A stretch of 58,921 nt of DNA, from assembly GCA_019510305.1 (NCBI GenBank), contig JAEKKN010000033.1:1-58921 (forward strand), in the 5' to 3' direction. The stretch is from Microbacterium sp. GTDB lineage: Bacteria > Actinomycetota > Actinomycetes > Actinomycetales > Microbacteriaceae. Of this stretch, positions 16,266-26,638 are shown one piece after another. The position numbers and the translations under genes were made by a program. Positions within the stretch are counted from its first letter, which is position 1. Each line of letters opens with the position of its first letter. Under the pieces are notes generated by a model that worked only from the letters and a program-made list of their open reading frames with translations, was not told the origin of the DNA and did not search any database.

Positions 16266-19200
16266 ATGCTCTCTTCACCGCTCCGCCGCGCCCTCGCCAG
16301 CACCTTGAGCGCGCTGGTCGTCGCCACCGCGCTGAGCTCCGGCGTGGTTCCTGACATCGCCGCTGCCGCCATCAACGAGGACACGTCGTCACCGCAGCCC
16401 TCGCCTGAGCCGACGATGCCCGCAGAGGAGGTCGCGACTCCTACGCCGACCGCGGCGCCCGCCGACCCGACGCCGACCCCGGCTCCGACCGACCCGACGC
16501 CGACCGAAGACCCGAAGACTCCATCGACGGCGCAGCCGCCGGCATCCGATGTCGCGCCGCTCGTGGCACCGCAACCGACCCCCGCGAGCAATGCGAGCGC
16601 CTACTGGCCTCTCGTGATCACAGAGATCAACGGCGACAACCCCGGCGCCGACACCTACGAGTTCCTCGAGGTGACCAACACGACGGATGCCGCGATCGAC
16701 CTCGAGGCCGCCGGCATCCAGATCCGGTACCACACCAGTCGCTGGAACACCGGCACCGTTCAGCCGCTGATCCACCTCGACGGCGAGACCGACGCGCCTG
16801 CGACCATCCCCGCGGGCTCCTCGGCCGTGTTCTGGATGAACTACGCGCCCGGCGATGCGCGTCGCAGCCTCACCAAGGATCAACTCCGCGCCTTCTACGG
16901 CATGGCAGCGGACACTCCGATCTACCGGTTCGGCCCGCAGGCGGGCTTCGCGAACGGCGGCGACCGCGGCTTCAGCCTGACCGATGCGAACGGCTCCACC
17001 CTTACACGCGCCTGGGTCCCGGCAGACGATGCCGTGGGCACCACGCCGTGGAATGCGCAGTTCGGCGTGCCCGACCTGATCGGGACCCCCGACTCCCGCC
17101 TGCTCGCCTACGACATCACCGGCGCCACCGCCCTGCCGACCCCCGGAGCGATCACGGTCGAACAGGTCACCAGCGCCCTCACCAAGCCCACGGATCCGGA
17201 CTCGGACGGTCCCGTCCTGCAGATCACCGAAGTCGCCCCCGACACCGCGAACGTCTCGGGTTCGGACGCCTACGAGTTCATCGAGATCTACAACGCCGCC
17301 GACGCCCCCGTGAACTTCGGCGACTACGTGCTCAGTTACCTGACCACCGACAACGACCTGACCAACCCGAAGTCCAACGCGTCGACGCTGTGGCCCGCAA
17401 GTCCGGGGGAACCCGTGATCCCGGCGGGCGGCACGCTGGTGCTGTGGATCCAGAACCCGGCCGTGATCGCGGCCGGCCTCACCGCGGCCGACTTCAACAG
17501 CGCGTTCGGCACCGATCTCGAGCTGGGCGTCGACCTCCTCACGATCTCGTCGGGCGGCATGGCGAACGGGGGGTCGCGAGGCCTGCAGCTGCAGACGAAG
17601 AGCGGGCACGACATCTCTCGCGCCTACTATTTCGACGATGCGCAGACGACGGCGAGCACGGCCATCAAGTACTCATGGAACCCGGGCGCCGCGGCAGCCG
17701 CCCTGTGGACTCCTGCCGACCCCGCCGGCACCACGCAGACCATGCTCGGCCTGGCCGCGCCGACTCCCGGTGCAGTGACCGACGATCAGGTCGCCGTGTC
17801 GTTCGTGCCGTACCCCGCGCCGGGAACCGCGCCTGTGATCGTCGACCTCACCGGAGGATCCGAAGTTCCCGACACGGGAGGCATCGAGCTGGGCTTCGAG
17901 ATCACCGACGACCTGCTTGTGCGCCGCGTGACTCTCACGGTCACCGACGACCTCGGCGGAACCGAGACGCGCAATCTCACGTTCTCCGCAGCCGGACGCT
18001 ATCTGTACTCGATTCCGGCGGTCGATGTGTACGGCAAGCGCTGGGTGGAGTACACCGTCACCGCAGGCGACGGCAGCCAGGTCAGCACACTGGGTCCTGT
18101 GCGTCTCACGCTCGACGACTCCGCTGAAGAGCCCGTGCGGCTGAACGTCGCGGACGGGCAGTTCGTGAACGGCCAGACTCCCGTCGTCGCCACGACCGAC
18201 GGCGACGTCGGGGCCCTCGAGCTCAGCATCGACGGCTCGACGATCGCCGACGGCACCGCATCCCTCGAGAAGGCCCCGGTGTTCGCGATCGAGGCGACGG
18301 CCACCGATGCGTTCTTCCGCAACGGCATCAAGCTCGGCGACAACGTGCTGGAGATCTTCGACGGGGGCTTCTACGACCGCATCGTGACGGTCGACGCCTC
18401 GGTCCCGGTCGACGAGGTGGTCAACGGCCAGCAGCTCACGATCGGGGTCTACGCGGGCACGAAGGCATGGCCGCAGCCCGACCCGAACGAGAACAACGAC
18501 GACTACACGATCATGAATCCGCGTCTGGCGCTGCCCGACGGGCGTGTGCTGCGCCCCACCTCGTGCTCGGGTGCCGGTGAGGGACAGGAGGCCGCTGCTC
18601 GCGCGTGCCCGAATGACTCCGCCGAGCGGATCAACCTCAGCGACGCGAACCTCGTCTACTTCCTCGCGACGTTCACGATCCCCGACGACGCGTTCGACTC
18701 GGTCTCGACGATGTGGGACACGACAGCCGTCGCAGACGGACCGCACGAGATCACGGCGTCCGCCGGTCAGGCTGCAGCTGCCCGTGCGGCCGTCGCTGAG
18801 ACCGTCACGCGCACAGTCGTCGTCGACAACACGGCACCCGAGATCACGACCAGCCTCGCCGAGGGCGAGTTGTACCGCGGACCCTTCACGATCGACGCAT
18901 CGGCGACGGATGCAGGATCGGGTTTCGCGTCGATGACCGCATCTCTCGACGGCGAGGAGATCACCCTGCCGACGGATACCTCTTCGCTCACGTTGACGCC
19001 GGGCGACCACGTCGCGGTCGTCACGGCGTCGGATGCGGTCGGCAACGTGTCGACGAGCACCGTGAGCTTCACGACCGCCGACGAGCTGCCGCACACCATG
19101 CTCGTGAACCCCGCCGACGGCGCGGTGATCGAGGGCGACTCCGTCGAGCTCAGCGCGATTCCGGGATCCAACGTCGACGACCGGCTCGCGGTGTGCTTCG

Positions 19201-21023
19201 CCGAGGGTTACACGTACACGGCCGCCGACTCATCGGTGCATGTCGTCTCGGGCACCACGACCGACGCAAGCTCGACCGATCGTGAGGGTGAATCCCTGAG
19301 CGCCGACGACCTCGCCAAGCTGACCGGCGCCGACGGTCTCGAGGTCGCCGAGACCAGCGACACCGCCATGCCGTACCAACTGTTCACGGTCGCCGTGCCC
19401 GAGGGCGCCGACGAAGGCTCCGACGTGCGGGTGGCCTGGGCGGGCTCCGCGAACGCCGACGCGAAGGTGCTGCTGTACGTGCAGACCACCCGGGGTGCGT
19501 GGGAGGAGGTCGATCGCCATGTCACCACCGGGAAAGCGCCGACCAGCTTCACCCTCGACGCACAGGTGCCCGTCGCCGGGCACGCGCAGAATGGCCAGCT
19601 CACCTTCCTCGTGCAGCACTCGGAAGGGTGGGCGGCGACCGACCTGAGCGGCCGCGAGTCGCAGGTGACCGACTACAACGCCGGCGCCACCCCGCGTGAG
19701 CAGTACGACTTCACCCTCGCCTGGCAGTCCGACACGCAGTACTACAACAGCAACGAGGGCCACGGCGCCGGCACCGACGGTTCGGACACCTACTACCAGC
19801 ACCAGATCGACATCAACGAGTTCCTCGTCGCGGAGCGCGAGAACCTCAACCTGCAGTACGTGACGCACACCGGCGACATCGTCGACAATCAGAACGAGCA
19901 GCATCAGTGGGAGAACGCGGATGCCGCCTACGACATCCTCGACGAGGCCGGTCTTCCGTACGGTGTGCTCGCGGGCAACCACGATGTCGGCCACTTCGAC
20001 GGGGATTACGGACCGTACAGCTCGTACTTCGGCGCGTCGCGGTTCGAGCAGAACCCCTGGTACGGCGGCTCCTACAAGGACAATCGCGGTCACTACGACC
20101 TCGTCAGCGTCGACGGCATCGACCTGCTCATGATGTACATGGGCTGGCCCGACCCCAACGACACCGCGTCGAACTCGGCGGATATCGCGTGGATGAACTC
20201 GGTCATCGCGCAGTACCCCGAGCGCAAGGTCATGATCAACCTGCACGAGTACATGCTGACGACGGGCGGTCTCGGCCCGTTCCCGCAGCGCATCTACGAC
20301 GAGGTCGTGGCGCCGAACGCCAACGTGATCGCCGTCGGGTCGGGGCACTATCACGATGCCTACACCCGGCTCGACGACTTCGACGACGACGGAGACGGCA
20401 CGGCGGACCGCACCGTGTACTCGATGCTGTTCGACTACCAGGGCCTGCCTGAGGGCGGCCTCGGGTACCTGCGCCTGCTGCACTTCGACAACGAGGGCGG
20501 CCGCATCGTCGTGCGTACCTACTCGCCGTCGCTCGACGACTTCGACTCCGACGAGCCGTCGCTGAACAGCCCGGCGGGCATGCAGGAGTTCGAGATCCCG
20601 TACGCGGCGGGCGGCATCGCGCCGACTGCCAAGACCCTCGCGACCGACTCGTTCCGCGCGGATATCCTCACTTCGACAGAGGTCGGCTGCGCAGAGGGCG
20701 TCGTCAGCGGAGAGGCGACGGCGGTCACCTGGAAGGGACTCTCCGAGGGGACGCATGGATGGTTCGTCCGCACGACGGGGCCGTTCGGCGGCGTGGAGTA
20801 CTCGGCGGTGCGCACCTTCACGACGATCGTCGGTGAGACCGGCGGAGGGAGCGACGGGAGCGACGGCGGGGCGGATTCCGGCAGCGGCTCGAGCGGTCCC
20901 GACGGCGGAGGCCTCGCCGCGACCGGTGCTTCGGGGCTGTGGCTCGGCGGACTCGGGCTCGCGGCGCTGGTGCTCCTCGCGCTGGGCGCGGGGATGTTGC
21001 TGCGCGGCAAGCGCAGAGCCTGA
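16266..21023 (+). CDS. Large cell-wall-anchored metallophosphoesterase with lamin-tail domains
   Basis: 1585 residues. Signal peptide (about 1-36), a Pro/Thr linker, two lamin-tail (LTD) domains (about 115-255, LVITEINGDNPGADTYEFLE; about 317-500, QITEVAPDT), several Ig-like modules, then a calcineurin-type metallophosphoesterase: WQSDTQYY (about 1152), THTGDIVDNQ (about 1201), AGNHDVGHFDGD (about 1236), GSGHYHDAY (about 1359), which supply the Asp/Asn/His ligands of a two-metal site. The end is a sorting signal LAATG plus hydrophobic helix plus GKRRA, of the LAXTG kind associated with class E sortases. Likely a surface phosphatase or nuclease (LTD domains often accompany extracellular nucleases). 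Shares a PHO-box-like control region with the divergent phosphoesterase; the start has no strong Shine-Dalgarno. Confidence 0.85.
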   Translation: MLSSPLRRALASTLSALVVATALSSGVVPDIAAAAINEDTSSPQPSPEPTMPAEEVATPTPTAAPADPTPTPAPTDPTPTEDPKTPSTAQPPASDVAPLVAPQPTPASNASAYWPLVITEINGDNPGADTYEFLEVTNTTDAAIDLEAAGIQIRYHTSRWNTGTVQPLIHLDGETDAPATIPAGSSAVFWMNYAPGDARRSLTKDQLRAFYGMAADTPIYRFGPQAGFANGGDRGFSLTDANGSTLTRAWVPADDAVGTTPWNAQFGVPDLIGTPDSRLLAYDITGATALPTPGAITVEQVTSALTKPTDPDSDGPVLQITEVAPDTANVSGSDAYEFIEIYNAADAPVNFGDYVLSYLTTDNDLTNPKSNASTLWPASPGEPVIPAGGTLVLWIQNPAVIAAGLTAADFNSAFGTDLELGVDLLTISSGGMANGGSRGLQLQTKSGHDISRAYYFDDAQTTASTAIKYSWNPGAAAAALWTPADPAGTTQTMLGLAAPTPGAVTDDQVAVSFVPYPAPGTAPVIVDLTGGSEVPDTGGIELGFEITDDLLVRRVTLTVTDDLGGTETRNLTFSAAGRYLYSIPAVDVYGKRWVEYTVTAGDGSQVSTLGPVRLTLDDSAEEPVRLNVADGQFVNGQTPVVATTDGDVGALELSIDGSTIADGTASLEKAPVFAIEATATDAFFRNGIKLGDNVLEIFDGGFYDRIVTVDASVPVDEVVNGQQLTIGVYAGTKAWPQPDPNENNDDYTIMNPRLALPDGRVLRPTSCSGAGEGQEAAARACPNDSAERINLSDANLVYFLATFTIPDDAFDSVSTMWDTTAVADGPHEITASAGQAAAARAAVAETVTRTVVVDNTAPEITTSLAEGELYRGPFTIDASATDAGSGFASMTASLDGEEITLPTDTSSLTLTPGDHVAVVTASDAVGNVSTSTVSFTTADELPHTMLVNPADGAVIEGDSVELSAIPGSNVDDRLAVCFAEGYTYTAADSSVHVVSGTTTDASSTDREGESLSADDLAKLTGADGLEVAETSDTAMPYQLFTVAVPEGADEGSDVRVAWAGSANADAKVLLYVQTTRGAWEEVDRHVTTGKAPTSFTLDAQVPVAGHAQNGQLTFLVQHSEGWAATDLSGRESQVTDYNAGATPREQYDFTLAWQSDTQYYNSNEGHGAGTDGSDTYYQHQIDINEFLVAERENLNLQYVTHTGDIVDNQNEQHQWENADAAYDILDEAGLPYGVLAGNHDVGHFDGDYGPYSSYFGASRFEQNPWYGGSYKDNRGHYDLVSVDGIDLLMMYMGWPDPNDTASNSADIAWMNSVIAQYPERKVMINLHEYMLTTGGLGPFPQRIYDEVVAPNANVIAVGSGHYHDAYTRLDDFDDDGDGTADRTVYSMLFDYQGLPEGGLGYLRLLHFDNEGGRIVVRTYSPSLDDFDSDEPSLNSPAGMQEFEIPYAAGGIAPTAKTLATDSFRADILTSTEVGCAEGVVSGEATAVTWKGLSEGTHGWFVRTTGPFGGVEYSAVRTFTTIVGETGGGSDGSDGGADSGSGSSGPDGGGLAATGASGLWLGGLGLAALVLLALGAGMLLRGKRRA

Positions 21024-21029
21024 GCGTGC

Positions 21030-21059
21030 AAGGGACGGATGCCGCGGCATCCGTCCCTT
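21030..21059. terminator. Perfect 30-base palindrome, terminator hairpin
   Basis: Positions 21030-21059 are a perfect palindrome, arms AAGGGACGGATGCCG and its complement, just after the metallophosphoesterase stop. It contains GGATGCC and GGCATCC, the heptamers over-used throughout the window. There is no U-tract, so termination strength is uncertain. Confidence 0.6.
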
Positions 21060-21084
21060 GGCTCCGTCGGCGAACGCACTGCAC

Positions 21085-21090
21085 TACCGT
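21085..21090 (+). promoter_or_regulatory. -10 box (TACCGT), leaderless start
   Basis: TACCGT ends seven bases before ATG 21098; no Shine-Dalgarno is present. Confidence 0.4.
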
Positions 21091-21097
21091 TGACGGC

Positions 21098-21391
21098 ATG
21101 AGCCACGCAGACGACTCGTCGATCGACGCCAGGGTCGCAGCGGTCCGCAAGGATTACGCCGCCCGACTGAACAGGAAGTTCATCGTCTTCGCGGTGGTCG
21201 AGGGGGCGCTGCTCGCTCTCACCGTCATCGTGGTCTACGTGCTGGGCATGGTCGACCCCGACAACGGCCGCCTGGTGCTCGTCGGGGTCGCTCTGCTCGG
21301 CGGACTCGGGCTCAGCGCCATGCTCATGACGCACCTGCGCTCCCAGACGCAGGCGATCGCACAGGCCCGAGGAGAGAACCCGCTGTTCTGA
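21098..21391 (+). CDS. Small two-helix membrane protein
   Basis: 97 residues: a charged helical N-terminus of about 27 residues (DARVAAVRKDYAARLNRK), two hydrophobic helices (about 28-50 FIVFAVVEGALLALTVIVVY; about 58-76) and a soluble tail ending ARGENPLF. A longer reading to 20939 would run through the terminator and the end of the preceding gene, so ATG 21098 with its -10 box is chosen. I do not recognise the family. It stands alone between a terminator and a palindromic element; function unknown. Confidence 0.65.
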   Translation: MSHADDSSIDARVAAVRKDYAARLNRKFIVFAVVEGALLALTVIVVYVLGMVDPDNGRLVLVGVALLGGLGLSAMLMTHLRSQTQAIAQARGENPLF

Positions 21392-21428
21392 CGTGCGCCG
21401 TTCCCGGCGGCCAGACGTCCGGCATCCT

Positions 21429-21518
21429 CGTGTGCGAAAAGTCGGACTTTCGAGTCGACACGGCGGTGACGGATGCCGCGGCACGGCGTGTCACGCCACG
21501 GCTCCGACTTTTCACACG
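21429..21518. repeat. Extragenic palindromic element, copy 2
   Basis: Left arm CGTGTGCGAAAAGTCGGA (21429-21446) and right arm TCCGACTTTTCACACG (21503-21518) pair almost perfectly (two extra bases on the left). The arm CGTGTGAARAGTCGGA is shared with the element at 14225-14313, and both carry a CG-rich centre with GGATGC near the middle. It lies in front of the CCA-adding enzyme gene. Confidence 0.6.
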
Positions 21519-21556
21519 GCCGCCCCTCCCAAGTGAACCCGTGCGCGCCCGCCCGG

Positions 21557-21562
21557 TACGCT
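21557..21562 (+). promoter_or_regulatory. -10 box (TACGCT), leaderless start
   Basis: TACGCT ends seven bases before ATG 21570, supporting that start over the internal ATG 21579. Confidence 0.45.
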
Positions 21563-21569
21563 GGAACCC

Positions 21570-22997
21570 ATGCTCAACATGGCCGACGGCCTCGCCCGTC
21601 TCGGCGCGCTCGCCGAGAATCCGGTCGTCCGCACCCTCGCCGAGGCGTTCGCCGCGGCCGGCTTCGACCTCGCCGTCGTCGGCGGGCCGGTGCGCGACGC
21701 CCTGCTCGGACGCCCCACGCACGACCTCGACTTCACGACGAACGCGCACCCCGACGACATCCTGAAGATCGTCACGCCGATCTCCACCGCGCGCTGGGAC
21801 ATCGGCCGTGCGTTCGGGACGATCGGCGCCCGTGTGCAGAGCGAACAGGTCGAGATCACCACGTACCGCGCCGACAGCTACGACGGCGTGACCCGCAAGC
21901 CCACGGTCGAGTTCGGCGACACGATCGACGGCGATCTCGTCCGGCGGGACTTCACCGTCAACGCGATGGCCCTGCAGGTTCCGGCCGTGAAGCTCGTCGA
22001 CCCCACAGGCGGAGTGGAAGACCTGCTCTCTGGCGTCCTGCGCACGCCGACCGACCCGCACGTCTCGTTCGGCGACGACCCGCTGCGCATGCTCCGCGCC
22101 GCCCGGTTCAGCGCGCAGCTCGGCTTCTCGATCGAGCAGGCCACCGAACATGCGATCGCGCAGCTGCGCGAGACGCTCAAGATCGTCAGCCCCGAGCGCA
22201 TCCAGGGCGAACTCGTACGCCTCATGCAGACCGACGACCCGGTTCGCGGCATCCGCGTCCTGGTCGACACCGGACTCGTCGACGAGTTCCTTCCCGAGAT
22301 CAGCGCCCTGCGCCTCGAGATCGACGAGCACCATCACCACAAGGACGTCTACGAGCACTCGCTGACGGTGCTCACCCAGGCGATCGAGCTCGAGCACACG
22401 CGTCACCCCGGCGCCGCGCCCGACGTGCCGCTGCGCATCGCCGCCCTGCTGCACGACATCGGCAAGCCCCGCACCCGCAAGCTCGAAGACGGCGGTGTGG
22501 TGAGCTTCCACCACCACGACGTGGTCGGTTCGCGCATGGCCCGCAAGCGCCTGCAGTCGCTGCGGTTCGACACCGATACGACGGATGCGGTAGCGACCCT
22601 CATCGAGCTGCACCTGCGTTTCTTCGGCTATGCGGAGGGCGCGTGGACCGATGCCGCGGTGCGCCGCTATGTGCGCGACGCCGGTGACCTCCTCGAGCGC
22701 CTGCACATCCTGACCCGCGCCGACGTCACCACGCGCAACAAGCGCAAGGCGGCCCGGCTGGCGAGCGCATACGACGACATCGAGTCCCGCATCGCGGCGC
22801 TCCGCGAGCAGGAGGAGCTCGACAGCATCCGCCCCGAGCTCGACGGCAACCAGATCCAGCAGATCCTCGGCATCGCCCCGGGTCGGGAGGTCGGCGAGGC
22901 CTACCGGTTCCTGCTGGAACTGCGCCTCGACGAGGGAGTGATCGGAGCGGATGCCGCCGAGCAGCGCCTGCGCGACTGGTGGGCGAGCCGGAGCTGA
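21570..22997 (+). CDS. CCA tRNA nucleotidyltransferase
   Basis: 475 residues. Adds or repairs the 3'-CCA end of tRNA using CTP and ATP. The class II nucleotidyltransferase head shows VVGGPVRDALLGRPTHDLDFTT (about 35-57), with the catalytic Asp pair in DLDF and the RRDFTVNAMAL block. A C-terminal HD domain is visible as HHHHKDVYEHS and ALLHDIGKP (about 294), giving the metal-dependent phosphohydrolase seen in many actinobacterial homologues. In M. tuberculosis this gene (pcnA/Rv3907c) is divergent from the DUF6049-murJ block and separated only by a Nudix gene; here about 13 kb of accessory genes lie between and the Nudix gene is missing. Confidence 0.93.
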   Translation: MLNMADGLARLGALAENPVVRTLAEAFAAAGFDLAVVGGPVRDALLGRPTHDLDFTTNAHPDDILKIVTPISTARWDIGRAFGTIGARVQSEQVEITTYRADSYDGVTRKPTVEFGDTIDGDLVRRDFTVNAMALQVPAVKLVDPTGGVEDLLSGVLRTPTDPHVSFGDDPLRMLRAARFSAQLGFSIEQATEHAIAQLRETLKIVSPERIQGELVRLMQTDDPVRGIRVLVDTGLVDEFLPEISALRLEIDEHHHHKDVYEHSLTVLTQAIELEHTRHPGAAPDVPLRIAALLHDIGKPRTRKLEDGGVVSFHHHDVVGSRMARKRLQSLRFDTDTTDAVATLIELHLRFFGYAEGAWTDAAVRRYVRDAGDLLERLHILTRADVTTRNKRKAARLASAYDDIESRIAALREQEELDSIRPELDGNQIQQILGIAPGREVGEAYRFLLELRLDEGVIGADAAEQRLRDWWASRS

Positions 22998-22999
22998 GG

Positions 23000-23022
23000 C
23001 CCGGCGGCGACCGATCGCCGGG
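23000..23022 (+). terminator. Hairpin after the CCA-adding enzyme
   Basis: CCCGGCG (23000-23006) pairs with CGCCGGG (23016-23022) three bases after the stop codon. There is no clear U-tract. Confidence 0.5.
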
Positions 23023-23162
23023 ACGACGGCACGAGAGCGTGAGGACCGAGCACCTGGCGCCCGGATGCGAATCGCCGAGGCACACGGTACGTGAACCCTG
23101 TTCCCCCGCGACCGCCCTGCTCGTACACTGAGACCGTCCGCTCACGATGATCGGAGACCGCT

Positions 23163-24491
23163 GTGGCTGCGTCGTGGAATGCGTCACGGGATGCCCCGCC
23201 TGAGGCGTCGCGACTTTTGATCGAGCGTGCCCACGAGGAGCTCATCGCCGGGAACCTCGACGACCGCAGACTTCAGCAGGTGCGCCCGCTCGTGCGAGAG
23301 TCGTGGGAGCGTTCGTGGCGCAGTCGGGTCGGCCCGGAAGGCGCGCCGCAGCTCGAGCTGGTCAGCGAAGAGCTCGACCGCTATCGGCTGGCGCATCCGC
23401 TCGCTTCGGCGATGGACATGATCAGGGCGCTGCTGCTGCCCGGATCGGCGGAGGACTCCGGCGTGGTCGTCGCGGTCGGCGATCGGGCCGGACGCCTGCT
23501 CTGGATCGAGGGCGACAGTCAGTTGCGCTCGCTCACCGACGGAATGGGTTTCGTCGCCGGGGCGAACTGGGCTGAAGACGCCGTCGGCACCACGGCACCC
23601 GGCACCGCCCTCACGCTCGGTCAGTCCGTGCAGATCCGCGGGGCAGAGCATTACAACCGGCTCGTGCATCCGTGGTCGTGCACCGCGGCTCCGGTGCGAG
23701 ACCCCGAGACGCACCAGCTGCTCGGTGTCATCGACATCACCGGCGGTGACGAGGTGGTGAGCCGGCAGGCGCGCCTTCTCGTCGACGCGACGGCGCGGGC
23801 GGTGGAGTCGGAGATGCTCGTCGCGAGGTTGCGTGAACGCGCCGATTCCTCCCGTCCGCCGACCCCCTCCCGCAGCGGCACGGGCACGTTGCGCGGCATC
23901 CTGCATGTCCTCGGACGCGATCGCGCCCGGCTCGAGACCGACACCGAGTTCGGTGAGAGGGTGATCGAGCTCAGCGGCCGGCACGCGGCCATCATGCTCA
24001 TGCTCGCCGTGCACCGGCAGGGGCTGTCGGCCGAGCGGCTCACCGAACTCGTCTACGGCGAGGGGGCGTCGCCCGACACGCTCCGCCCCGAGATGGTGCG
24101 GCTGCGCAAGGTCCTCGAGCGCACGGCGTGCGGTCTGATCCCCGAGTCGCGTCCGTACCGGCTGCCCATGCCGCTGGAGACGGATGCGCAGGACGTGCTG
24201 TCACTGCTCGATCGAGGAGCGCACAGGGTCGCTCTCACCGCATACCGCGGCCCCGTGCTTCCCGAGTCGACCTCTCCCGGTGTGGAGGAGTTCCGCGAGA
24301 CGGTGCGCGCCGCGCTGCGCGAAGTGATGTTCTCCGAGGCCAGCCTCGACGTCCTGCTCGCCTACGCCGAGATCCCAGAGGGGCAGAACGACGCCGAGGT
24401 GCTGAGGCTCGCACTCGAGATGCTTCCCGCGCGCTCACCGAAACGCGCCGCGCTCGTGGCCCGCATCGAGCGGCTCGAAGCAGAGGCCTGA
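23163..24491 (+). CDS. GAF-domain transcriptional regulator with SARP-like C-terminal region
   Basis: 442 residues from GTG 23163 (CGGAGA upstream; TACACT at 23124-23129 is a likely -10). The first about 240 residues resemble the sensor part of AcoR-type activators: a helical N-terminus ending RPLVRESWERS, then a GAF domain with GANWAEDAVGTTAPGTAL and the effector-site VHPWSCTAAPVRDPETHQ. There is no AAA+ domain and no Fis helix-turn-helix. Instead the C-terminus has a winged-helix-like stretch (LTELVYGEGASPDTLRPEMVRLRKVL, about 300-325) and helical repeats, as in SARP/BTAD regulators. It directly precedes aldehyde dehydrogenase and DUF779, which it very likely controls, perhaps sensing an aldehyde or alcohol. 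Confidence 0.72.
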   Translation: MAASWNASRDAPPEASRLLIERAHEELIAGNLDDRRLQQVRPLVRESWERSWRSRVGPEGAPQLELVSEELDRYRLAHPLASAMDMIRALLLPGSAEDSGVVVAVGDRAGRLLWIEGDSQLRSLTDGMGFVAGANWAEDAVGTTAPGTALTLGQSVQIRGAEHYNRLVHPWSCTAAPVRDPETHQLLGVIDITGGDEVVSRQARLLVDATARAVESEMLVARLRERADSSRPPTPSRSGTGTLRGILHVLGRDRARLETDTEFGERVIELSGRHAAIMLMLAVHRQGLSAERLTELVYGEGASPDTLRPEMVRLRKVLERTACGLIPESRPYRLPMPLETDAQDVLSLLDRGAHRVALTAYRGPVLPESTSPGVEEFRETVRAALREVMFSEASLDVLLAYAEIPEGQNDAEVLRLALEMLPARSPKRAALVARIERLEAEA

Positions 24492-24511
24492 TCCGGCATC
24501 GCGCAACCCGA

Positions 24512-24544
24512 TGCAACGTGACGCACGAGCGTGCAACGGTTGCA
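24512..24544. promoter_or_regulatory. Candidate operator upstream of the aldehyde dehydrogenase
   Basis: TGCAACG occurs at 24512-24518 and 24532-24538, exactly 20 bases apart (two helical turns). The second copy is half of a perfect 13-base palindrome TGCAAC-G-GTTGCA (24532-24544), and GCACGAGCGTGC (24523-24534) forms another palindrome between. Lying between the GAF regulator and its probable target, this is a likely binding site. Confidence 0.5.
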
Positions 24545-24605
24545 GACCTACCTTCGGACCAGAGCCGCGCAGCACCGACGCCGCGGCACCGTCGAAGGAG
24601 TCACG

Positions 24606-26153
<1,548 letters not shown>

Positions 26154-26224
26154 TCCGCACCACCGGGCGGGCGCGATCTCGGGACGCGCCCGCCCGGCAT
26201 CATGTCTCGGCGAGAGGAGCAGAC

Positions 26225-26602
26225 ATGCACCAACGGGTGGACGTGACGGATGCCGCGGCATCCCTCATCCGCGAGCTCACCGCGCAGCACGGTCCGCTGA
26301 TGTTCCATCAGTCGGGCGGATGCTGCGACGGCTCGGCGCCGATGTGCTATCCGATCGGCATGTTCATCACGGGGCCCGGTGACGTGCTGCTGGGGGACCT
26401 CGACGTCGGTCTCGACGATTCCGTCGAGGTGTACATGTCCGTGTCGCAGTTCGAGTACTGGAAGTACACGCATCTGACCATCGACGTGGTGCCTGGCAGG
26501 GGCGCCGGGTTCAGCGTCGAAGGGCCGACCGGCATGCGATTCCTGATCAGATCGCGGATGCTGGATGCCGCGGAGCTCGAGCACTTCGGTCTGAGCGCCT
26601 GA
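26225..26602 (+). CDS. DUF779 family protein
   Basis: 125 residues from ATG 26225, preceded by GAGAGGAG. Contains the conserved HQSGGCCDGSAPMCYP segment (about 28-43) with three Cys that could bind metal or serve as redox groups, and YMSVSQFEYWKYTHLTID. DUF779 proteins are found beside ExaC-type aldehyde dehydrogenases, here 71 bases downstream of one, and are thought to assist it; the mechanism is not known. No signal peptide or membrane segment. Confidence 0.88.
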   Translation: MHQRVDVTDAAASLIRELTAQHGPLMFHQSGGCCDGSAPMCYPIGMFITGPGDVLLGDLDVGLDDSVEVYMSVSQFEYWKYTHLTIDVVPGRGAGFSVEGPTGMRFLIRSRMLDAAELEHFGLSA

Positions 26603-26603
26603 A

Positions 26604-26632
26604 ACCCCCGACAGTGCGCGGACCGAGGGGGT
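26604..26632. terminator. Hairpin between convergent genes
   Basis: ACCCCC (26604-26609) pairs with GGGGGT (26627-26632) between the DUF779 and MFS stop codons. Confidence 0.4.
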
Positions 26633-26638
26633 CCTCCG

